Shown here: positions 1 through 5,084 of the stretch, piece by piece
Layout: every line of letters starts with the position of its first letter
Numbering within the stretch: the stretch's first letter is position 1
The notes under the pieces: generated by a model
Told to the model about the DNA's origin: nothing
Database searches by the model: none
What the model saw: only the letters and a program-made list of their open reading frames with translations
NCBI GenBank assembly: GCA_902779075.1
Contig: CACZAK010000173.1
Location: 1 to 9,252 of the forward strand
Reading direction: 5' to 3'
From: an uncultured bacterium
GTDB lineage: Bacteria > Verrucomicrobiota > Kiritimatiellia > RFP12 > UBA1067
DNA length: 9,252 nt
Position numbers and translations under genes: made by a program

Positions 1-1016
1 AGCGTGAGCGTGAGCGCGCCGGAGGCGAGCGCCAGCACGGTGTTGAGGTTGATCGTGCTGGTCGGCGTGCGGTTCGCGCCGATCTTGCCTGCACTGAGCC
101 CCGCCGCGTGGATCGCCGCGTTGATGCGGTCTGAGATCGCGTTCACCCGCTCGACCTTGGCGGGAAGGTCCACCGCGCTCGGCGTGATGGCGCTCGGCGC
201 GTATTCGTAGGAGTGTCCGTTCAGCACGGCGTCAACGCGCCAGCGCGCGACGAGGTTCAGGATGCCGCGCGCCTCCGCCGTGCGGATGTCGCCCGGCGTG
301 GCGTCGTGCATGATGTTGTAGCCGTCGGCGTTGGGGTATCCGCCGGGATACGACACCTTGTCGAGCGGAAGCGGGAACCACGACTTGCTCCCGCGCCACC
401 CGACGAGCGAGCCGTCCTTCCACGTGCCCTGCGACGCGGCGCGGAAGCCGTGCCACGCCACGCCGCGCAGATGGTCGGGCGAGATGGCGCGTCCGTCCAT
501 GTTCGCGCAGGGCACGATGATGAAGCGGTACTTCGCGATGAGGTCGGTGAGCGCGCTGTGCGTCTTGCCGCGAAAGTCCCTGCCGGTCTCCAGCTCCTGG
601 ATGAGGTTCATCGTTCCGGCCACGCATTCGGGCTCCGCGCCGTGGACGCCCGCGAGGAGAAGGAACGTCTGTTTCGCGGGAGGGGGATTCCCCATGTAGT
701 TCTTCCACGTGGTGGAGGATGCGCCGGCGGACCAGTTCGTCTGCGGCGGTGCGTCGGGGAAGTCGCCGTAGAAAAGCGCGTACACGGGATAGCCCAGCGG
801 CGTGTGCGCGATGATTTCCTTGCGCGAACATTTCGTCGCCCGCTCGCAGATGTCGATGATCTCCTGCGGACGCACCTTCCAGAAGTCGGGACGCGGTTCG
901 AGTCCGGGCAGCTCAATCGGCTTGAACCGCGTCGGCCTGATATCCGCCCCTGCCTTGGCGAGGAGCGGCAGCGCCGCACCAACCGCCATGCTGGCCATGA
1001 ATTCTCTTCTGTTCAT
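1..1016 (-). CDS. M14 zinc carboxypeptidase-like exported protein (3' end outside window)
   Basis: The frame is open from an ATG at 1016 to the left edge and gives 338 residues; the C-terminus lies outside the window. The N-terminus MNRREFMASM followed by a short Ala/Leu-rich stretch ending AKA (residues 20-22) is a Tat-type signal peptide (RREFM), so export is likely. The M14 signature is visible. The zinc-binding HxxE is in GVHGAEPE (H125, E128), PCANMDGR (169-176) matches the substrate-binding N-P-D-G region, and NGHSYEY holds the probable third zinc ligand H268. The catalytic Glu of this family would lie beyond the visible part. The likely role is hydrolysis of peptides or peptidoglycan-type substrates outside the cytoplasm. 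Its start overlaps the stop of the ASCH-RadC gene by ATGA (1016-1013), and only a weak GGCGG precedes it. High GC matches the right-hand flank, so it is probably a resident gene rather than part of the defence island. Confidence 0.88.
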   Translation of the reverse strand, partial: MNRREFMASMAVGAALPLLAKAGADIRPTRFKPIELPGLEPRPDFWKVRPQEIIDICERATKCSRKEIIAHTPLGYPVYALFYGDFPDAPPQTNWSAGASSTTWKNYMGNPPPAKQTFLLLAGVHGAEPECVAGTMNLIQELETGRDFRGKTHSALTDLIAKYRFIIVPCANMDGRAISPDHLRGVAWHGFRAASQGTWKDGSLVGWRGSKSWFPLPLDKVSYPGGYPNADGYNIMHDATPGDIRTAEARGILNLVARWRVDAVLNGHSYEYAPSAITPSAVDLPAKVERVNAISDRINAAIHAAGLSAGKIGANRTPTSTINLNTVLALASGALTLT

Positions 1017-1927
1017 CGTTTACCGCCTTTCATTTCCCATGTAGACAACTCCTTTGTCGTGTTGACGATTGCGAACTTGGAGCTCGATCCAAGTATCAAA
1101 TGGTCGAGAAGCGAGACGCCGAGCAGAGTGCCCGCCTCGCGAAGCTCCGCCGTCATGGCAATGTCCGCCAAACTCGGCGTCAGGTCACCAGACGGATGAT
1201 TGTGCGCAACGACGATGGAACGCGCACCCGCCTTGAGCGCTTCGCGGAACACCTCGCCGAGATCTACCGCCGCCGTACCAGTCTGAGCACCAAGTGAAAC
1301 AAGTACCGGTGCCGAGAGCGCACGACCGGCATCGTCTAGCGGCAACATGAAGAATCCTTCGCGCGCACCCACGATTGGAACCACTGCGTGAAAAAGTCGC
1401 GCCGCATCCTCCGCCGTCGCAACCTGCTCGCCTACGCATCGCGCAAGAGCGTCCGCCGCCGTCACCTGCACGGCGAGAGTGTCGGACATCTGCCACATCC
1501 CCACATTGCCCCTGCACGGAATCGGCTGGTCAAAACACGCCACCTCAGATAAATCCCACCAGTACTCGTATCCCTCGTCCCAGGGTAGGGGCACGCGTCC
1601 CGCGTGACCGCCACGCGCCGCATTGTCCCCCTCCAACCGCAAATCATTCCGCCCCCGCGCCTCGTAATCGCATGCCCCCACGATCTTCCCCGGCCACTCC
1701 TTCACGTCGCCCCAAGCGGGAATGCGTTCGAACTCCCCCTCCGGCAGCGAGGACGCCGCCCACTGCAAGAAATTACCGTACTCCTCCTTGCAAAACGACT
1801 TCGAACAACTGACAGCGCACCTCCCCTTCGCGGGCACGGGCATCGCGCTGCGGTTCTCCACGCGCTTGATTCCAAGCATGATGAGAACCGCATACGGCCC
1901 AGTGCATGTAAAGGCGGAGGTGATCAT
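1013..1927 (-). CDS. ASCH domain fused to RadC-type JAB/MPN domain
   Basis: The protein has 304 residues from ATG 1927. Residues 1-149 look like an ASCH (PUA-like) domain: the signature GIKRVENRS sits near residue 19, then GRCAVSCSK, KIVGACDY, and the typical ending in which YWWDLSEVACFDQPIP leads to GNVGMW. Residues 169-294 are the RadC/JAB domain: LPLDDAGR, GEVFREALKAGA, the metal-binding AHNHPSGDLTPSLAD (H242, H244, D255) and LLDHLILG. The usual RadC N-terminal helix-hairpin-helix part is absent and ASCH takes its place. ASCH domains bind RNA or modified nucleotides; the role of RadC is unsettled despite its DNA-repair name. An in-frame ATG at 1960 overlaps the upstream stop (ATGA) and would add 11 residues. 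I prefer 1927 because the homology shared with two truncated ASCH copies starts exactly there, although no well-spaced ribosome site is seen (AAGGAG is 19 nt away). Residues 107-115 are encoded by a palindromic repeat. Confidence 0.85.
   Translation of the reverse strand: MITSAFTCTGPYAVLIMLGIKRVENRSAMPVPAKGRCAVSCSKSFCKEEYGNFLQWAASSLPEGEFERIPAWGDVKEWPGKIVGACDYEARGRNDLRLEGDNAARGGHAGRVPLPWDEGYEYWWDLSEVACFDQPIPCRGNVGMWQMSDTLAVQVTAADALARCVGEQVATAEDAARLFHAVVPIVGAREGFFMLPLDDAGRALSAPVLVSLGAQTGTAAVDLGEVFREALKAGARSIVVAHNHPSGDLTPSLADIAMTAELREAGTLLGVSLLDHLILGSSSKFAIVNTTKELSTWEMKGGKR
1584..1609 (+). repeat. 26-nt palindromic repeat, copy d (antisense within ASCH-RadC gene)
   Basis: Layout is GGTAG, 9-nt arm GGGCACGCG, loop TCC, arm CGCGTGACC. 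Eight of nine arm positions pair, with one G-A mismatch. It lies on the + strand, opposite to the host gene, and is read through in frame as a GHAGRVPLP-type peptide in a loop between two recognisable parts of the ASCH domain. The family is described from this window only (copies a-d). Confidence 0.7.
1863..1927 (-). repeat. Direct repeat, 5' end of ASCH gene, copy 1 (complete gene)
   Basis: These 65 nt match 2751-2815 with 4 mismatches. They match 3643-3706 (copy 3) until close to the ATG, where copy 3 is one codon shorter. Against copy 3 the similarity runs on to about 1801 (about 17 mismatches over 116 ungapped positions). In all three copies homology begins at the start codon. Confidence 0.85.
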
Positions 1928-1956
1928 ACCCGATTCACCAGTAAGGCTCCTTGACT

Positions 1957-2691
1957 TCATTCATAGCGGACGAATTCAGTTGCGCCGGCCCTTAACGCCT
2001 GATTGACAGATGTGGCGACAAAGCGCGACAACTCCTTCTCATCAAGGGATAGCGGTGGGCGCTTGTCTATTCGAAGTGCCGACAGCAGTTTTTCAAGCGC
2101 CAGCTCTATCCCGTTCAGCGAGACGGGGAGCCCAGCACCTCCGGTCATGACGCATCCCAAACTCGGATCCGCAAATGGATGAAGGCCCGTGAACAGCCCC
2201 ATGCCGCCATGTGCGCGAAGCGTTTGGCTGAATCCGCGATCCACAAGGAACACCTCGTTTCCTGTCAGGATATCCTCGCAATGGACACCGAAATTCGCCT
2301 TTGACCGTAGAGGACGCAGCCACGCATACGTGTAGTTTGCGTAAAGAACCGCCATGGTGCGCAACGCGGCATCATCGGAATTAGCATACTGCTCTGCGAA
2401 CTCCAAACGAAGGGGGCGATTCTTCTCTGCATCGAACATCACGGCAAAGTCGAAGAGAACAGACATCTGCTCTTCGTCGTCGAACATGATGCACGGCTTG
2501 CCAGTTTTCTTGTCGTCAACCACGTCGATTCCGATCGTCCTCGCCGCATGGCCCATTTCATATCCTTTCAACAACTTTGCCCGTGCCTTGTCCATGCAGT
2601 CGGACTGCATGGCATTCCTGATCCGCAGATATTCCGCCATGACGGAATTGCGCGTCTCCGCATCCTTGACCCAGTCGAACTTCCCAGTCAT
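1957..2691 (-). CDS. Uncharacterised 244-residue protein
   Basis: I do not recognise this family. The protein is soluble-looking, has no signal peptide or membrane segment, and carries scattered acidic and basic charge. The N-terminal half is mostly helix-like (EYLRIRNAMQ, KARAKLLKGYEMGHAAR). The middle has VLFDFAVMFDAEKNRPLRLE and VLYANYTYAWLRP, followed by a Gly-rich stretch (HGGMGLFTGLHPF, MTGGAGLP) and a final helical part. No catalytic motif stands out. ATG 2691 is supported by AAGGAG at 2703-2698 with 6-nt spacing. The stop overlaps the alternative ATG (1960) of the ASCH-RadC frame by ATGA, so the two are probably co-translated. It sits between two direct repeats of the ASCH 5' end, which suggests it came as a cassette. 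It could be an accessory defence or antitoxin-type protein, but nothing in the sequence proves that. Confidence 0.75.
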   Translation of the reverse strand: MTGKFDWVKDAETRNSVMAEYLRIRNAMQSDCMDKARAKLLKGYEMGHAARTIGIDVVDDKKTGKPCIMFDDEEQMSVLFDFAVMFDAEKNRPLRLEFAEQYANSDDAALRTMAVLYANYTYAWLRPLRSKANFGVHCEDILTGNEVFLVDRGFSQTLRAHGGMGLFTGLHPFADPSLGCVMTGGAGLPVSLNGIELALEKLLSALRIDKRPPLSLDEKELSRFVATSVNQALRAGATEFVRYE

Positions 2692-2697
2692 TGTATT

Positions 2698-2703
2698 CTC
2701 CTT
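2698..2703 (-). promoter_or_regulatory. Ribosome binding site of the 244-residue gene
   Basis: AAGGAG lies 6 nt before ATG 2691 and a few bases after the stop of the 35-residue ASCH remnant (2708). It fixes the start of the 244-residue gene. Confidence 0.7.
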
Positions 2704-2707
2704 CTTT

Positions 2708-2815
2708 TCAGAACAATTGTTTCACGTCACCCGCGTACCGCTTTTCTGCACGCTTGATCCCAAGCATGATGAGAACCGCATACGGCACCGTGTATGTAAA
2801 GGCGGAGGTGATCAT
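2708..2815 (-). pseudogene. Truncated ASCH N-terminus, copy 2 (35 residues)
   Basis: ATG 2815 opens a 35-residue frame that begins MITSAFTYTVPYAVLIMLG, continues with the ASCH signature-like IKRAEKR, and then stops at 2708. The first 65 nt are 94% identical to the start of the intact ASCH-RadC gene (1927-1863); after the KR-x-E-x-R signature the similarity is lost. The ATG overlaps the stop of the 77-residue gene (ATGA, 2815-2812) and AAAGGAG lies about 11 nt upstream, so it may still be translated as a short leader. It is either a gene remnant left by cassette insertion or deletion, or a retained leader peptide coupling the neighbouring genes. It is too short to fold as an ASCH domain. Confidence 0.7.
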
Positions 2816-3045
2816 TTCAACATGCACTCCTTTAGATCGTATTGAATCGTGTGCGACTCTCCGCCTATTTCAACACACCAACCATCAATCGATCCTTCCG
2901 GCAGGTCATACATGTCAATCTTCTCGGATATCTGCTCGTTGATCCATGCAAGGGCGGCGTTTCTGCTCTTAAACGCCTCCACATCGATCTCATCCGCATA
3001 AGCATTCATAACCTCGCGAATCGTCACAACGTATATGGGTTTCAT
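2812..3045 (-). CDS. Small uncharacterised protein, 77 residues
   Basis: I do not recognise this family. It is a compact, acidic, soluble protein with alternating strand- and helix-like segments: MKPIYVVTIREV, then a helix around FKSRNAALAWINEQISEKI, then GWCVEIGGESHTIQYDL. It has no signal peptide or membrane segment. ATG 3045 is well supported by AAGGAG at 3056-3051 with 5-nt spacing. The stop overlaps the ATG of the truncated ASCH copy 2 (ATGA). It follows the 151-residue gene by 27 nt, so the two probably share a transcript. Small acidic proteins in defence islands are often antitoxins, inhibitors or phage-type accessory proteins, but there is no direct evidence here. Confidence 0.75.
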   Translation of the reverse strand: MKPIYVVTIREVMNAYADEIDVEAFKSRNAALAWINEQISEKIDMYDLPEGSIDGWCVEIGGESHTIQYDLKECMLK

Positions 3046-3050
3046 CTTGT

Positions 3051-3056
3051 CTCCTT
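3051..3056 (-). promoter_or_regulatory. Ribosome binding site of the 77-residue gene
   Basis: AAGGAG with 5-nt spacing to ATG 3045. It supports a real gene despite the small size. Confidence 0.7.
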
Positions 3057-3072
3057 AAGGCATTGGGGATCA

Positions 3073-3528
3073 TTAGTTCTTCACTTCTTCGACGTACTCC
3101 AAATCTATACCCATCACCCGTTTTACGACTTCTCGAACACGACAGTAGTTGTTATCATTATCCAGAACTTCGTCCGGTGTACCCCGTTCACAATCGTGAA
3201 ATTTCAATGAAGACGCATGGTAGTCAACAACTCGCCGGCAAAGCTCTTCAAGCAATTCACGATCAGAAAGTCCTTCAAGGTCTCGTACATCACGATTCCA
3301 CATAAGAGGCAAACCATCATGTTCAATCATTCTTTCCGGCAATGACTTAACATCAAGGACATGACTGCCCGGCGGCAAACTTTCCAACGCATCCAAAGCC
3401 ACTCGTTTACTGTTGAAGTAGAATGCTGCATCAACAGACTTGGAATATGAGATGCCATTCCATCCCATTGACTCAAAAAAGCCCTCGCCGGGAGTGTATA
3501 TAAGATACTCATGTGAAGGAACGCTCAT
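3073..3528 (-). CDS. Uncharacterised 151-residue protein
   Basis: I do not recognise this family. The start is ATG 3528 (MSVPSHEYLIYTPGEGFF), because AAGGAG at 3541-3536 lies 7 nt upstream; in-frame ATGs at 3552 and 3567 lack such a site and overlap the ASCH remnant. Residues 1-55 read as an alpha/beta module (YLIYTPGEGFF, AFYFNSKRVALDALESLP). The second half is helical and acidic, with WNRDVRDLEGLSDRELLEELC and VREVVKRVMGIDLEYVEE. No signal peptide, membrane segment or catalytic motif is visible. AT content is well above that of the flanking lyase and peptidase genes, as expected for acquired DNA. Its ribosome site overlaps the stop of ASCH copy 3, the same layout as at the 244-residue gene. 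Confidence 0.72.
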   Translation of the reverse strand: MSVPSHEYLIYTPGEGFFESMGWNGISYSKSVDAAFYFNSKRVALDALESLPPGSHVLDVKSLPERMIEHDGLPLMWNRDVRDLEGLSDRELLEELCRRVVDYHASSLKFHDCERGTPDEVLDNDNNYCRVREVVKRVMGIDLEYVEEVKN

Positions 3529-3535
3529 CAACCCT

Positions 3536-3541
3536 CTCCTT
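3536..3541 (-). promoter_or_regulatory. Ribosome binding site that decides the 151-residue start
   Basis: AAGGAG with 7-nt spacing to ATG 3528. It sits directly beside the TAA (3544-3542) that closes the truncated ASCH copy 3, and it argues against the two longer in-frame starts. Confidence 0.65.
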
Positions 3542-3706
3542 TTACTCACCATAGGATCGGCCCCCATAGAACTTTAATGACTTCGAGCAACTCACCGCGC
3601 ATCGCCCCTTCAACATCACAGGCATCATGCTGCGGTTCTCCACGCGCTTGATTCCAAGCATGATGATAACCGCAGACGGCCCAGTACATGTGAAGGCGAA
3701 TGTCAT
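3542..3706 (-). pseudogene. Truncated ASCH N-terminus, copy 3 (54 residues)
   Basis: ATG 3706 opens a 54-residue frame starting MTFAFTCTGPSAVIIMLG, followed by IKRVENRS and GRCAVSCSKS, and closed by TAA at 3544-3542. Residues 1-43 are almost the same as the start of the intact ASCH-RadC protein, one residue shorter near the N-terminus. After SCSKS the sequence diverges into an unrelated tail, KFYGGRSYGE. About 116 nt align without gaps to copy 1, with about 17 mismatches concentrated in 3583-3642. It lacks most of an ASCH domain and is likely a remnant, though the intact frame and start leave open a translated leader peptide. Confidence 0.72.
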
Positions 3707-3740
3707 TGGTCTTTTCCAGACTTAATTGAGTTTGAAATCA

Positions 3741-3777
3741 CAAAAAGACATGCCGATTACTGGTTTTGCGGACATGT
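3741..3777 (-). terminator. Terminator-like hairpin after the nuclease gene
   Basis: On the minus strand ACATGtCCG and CGGCATGT can pair as 8 bp with one bulged T around a 13-nt loop. CTTTTT (3747-3742) follows. It lies 36-72 nt past the nuclease stop and before the first ASCH copy, where a restriction-modification transcript would be expected to end. The stem is only moderately stable. The rest of 3707-3812 holds no gene and no clear promoter that I can see. Confidence 0.45.
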
Positions 3778-3812
3778 GAGAGAACGCACCTTGCCGTTGT
3801 CGACACCCATTG

Positions 3813-5084
3813 TCACAAGTTAGGGAGGTTACACACTTCGTTGATACGCTGCCAATCAAATGCAAATTGTGGTTTTCCGGGCGTTTCTTTCATTAAAGCA
3901 AGACAACGCCAAAGTATGATCTCGTCTTTAAGAAAACCGTCAAGCACGGATTTTGTATTCCCTACGGCTTTTCTTCCTGGATTTGTCTTAAGCATTCCCT
4001 TCTGCGTATATTCCTGCAACATAACCGCTTTGATTTCCTTATCGTTTTTCATTCCGCGGAATTCACAGGAGATACGCTCCAAGTCATATATCAAATCGAT
4101 ATGATGTCCTTCAAGCAAAACCATGCGAGTAAAGTAATCTTTGAAAAGTCTGCTTTGCGGGCCATTTGTTACGCCAAGGTGATACATTCTGATGCCTTCA
4201 TCGGTGATTTCGCACGTTGAGTCCAACATTCCGACATGGTGCATAAACGGTATGCAGTTCTTTCTAACGGAGGCGTACATCGTATCGCCTTTGGTTTCGG
4301 GGTCGGCGCGCTTTATCATTTCATCAATAGCCATCTGCCGCTGGCGACCAGACATTTTCTTGATTTTTGCCACTGTCTTCTCATGATAGATTTGCGGCTT
4401 GCTACCTCTTGGCGTCAATATTACCTCGCCGATTATGTCATGGAATGGTTTTGGCGCGAGTTTCCGAAGATCCTCGGCGGGGGCTAGGACATTTTTCCAA
4501 CAAGTTGCAAATGCATCTTCTTCTGACTTGCTGATTTTCTTCAGATACGCGTAATGGAGGATCAAATGGAACAACGGGATGGGCATATCCACGTAATTTG
4601 CCCAGAATCTACTATTTTGGATTTTACTATGCTTCACATTGTGCCCAATAAGGTGATCGACATTGTGAGCAAGAGCGACATCTTCTGGATTACCATTTTT
4701 ATATGAAATAAGCCCGACAGGAATCTTGTCCTCAACTATTGAATTGAAGATTCCGCTAAGATGTCCCGCAATGTTGTAATCCTCAACTGTTTCAGGGATA
4801 ACAAGATACGACAGGTCACTGAACTGCAAGTATGCAATGGATTGCCCCAATCCTGTCAGGATTCCTCGCTTGGTTTCTGTTGGAGGCTTGAACTCGAACG
4901 ACACGACAAGATTGTTGGTCGTATCGCAGAATGCCGCATCGGGAGACGGGAAGTCTGCATCACATCCAGTTCTACAGAAATCCCTACCATAGGATCCGGC
5001 ACAAGTCCAGTCCCCGTTTTTAAACTTGGCAAGTACCGAATCGGTGGCTTTCTTGGCCAGTATGTGGTGATTGAGAAGCATCAT
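3813..5084 (-). CDS. Restriction endonuclease, PD-(D/E)XK fold (type II)
   Basis: The protein has 423 residues. The N-terminal part carries a PD-(D/E)XK active site: PSPDAAFCD with D49, then a strand ending SFEFKPP with E64 and K66, then a helix starting GLGQSIAYL with Q81, as in many restriction nucleases. The next strand is LSYLVIP. The remaining 300 residues are helix-rich and probably contain target recognition or dimerisation elements; I see no second nuclease motif. The start overlaps the methyltransferase stop by ATGA (5084-5081), and GGAGGT at 5092-5087 precedes it. A second ATG directly after the first (5081) has the better spacing, so the protein may begin at residue 2. Tight coupling to a double C5 methyltransferase makes a cognate restriction enzyme the natural reading. 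AT content is higher than in the flanks. I cannot name the isoschizomer group or recognition site. Confidence 0.82.
   Translation of the reverse strand: MMLLNHHILAKKATDSVLAKFKNGDWTCAGSYGRDFCRTGCDADFPSPDAAFCDTTNNLVVSFEFKPPTETKRGILTGLGQSIAYLQFSDLSYLVIPETVEDYNIAGHLSGIFNSIVEDKIPVGLISYKNGNPEDVALAHNVDHLIGHNVKHSKIQNSRFWANYVDMPIPLFHLILHYAYLKKISKSEEDAFATCWKNVLAPAEDLRKLAPKPFHDIIGEVILTPRGSKPQIYHEKTVAKIKKMSGRQRQMAIDEMIKRADPETKGDTMYASVRKNCIPFMHHVGMLDSTCEITDEGIRMYHLGVTNGPQSRLFKDYFTRMVLLEGHHIDLIYDLERISCEFRGMKNDKEIKAVMLQEYTQKGMLKTNPGRKAVGNTKSVLDGFLKDEIILWRCLALMKETPGKPQFAFDWQRINEVCNLPNL

Noticed and set aside
213..1199. A 328-codon open frame on the + strand, and a second long frame at 232-831 on the minus strand
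   Set aside because: Both overlap the M14 carboxypeptidase frame, which has a signal peptide and zinc motifs. Their translations are Arg/Ala/Val/His-rich with no motif, as expected for shadow frames in GC-rich DNA.
3073..3567. Longer form of the 151-residue gene starting at ATG 3567
   Set aside because: The extra 13 residues overlap the ASCH remnant in another frame, and the only good ribosome site (AAGGAG, 3541-3536) points to ATG 3528.
3542..3706. Idea that ASCH copy 3 and the 151-residue gene are one gene split by a frameshift
   Set aside because: The downstream protein shows no ASCH-like continuation and has its own ribosome site, so they are separate units.
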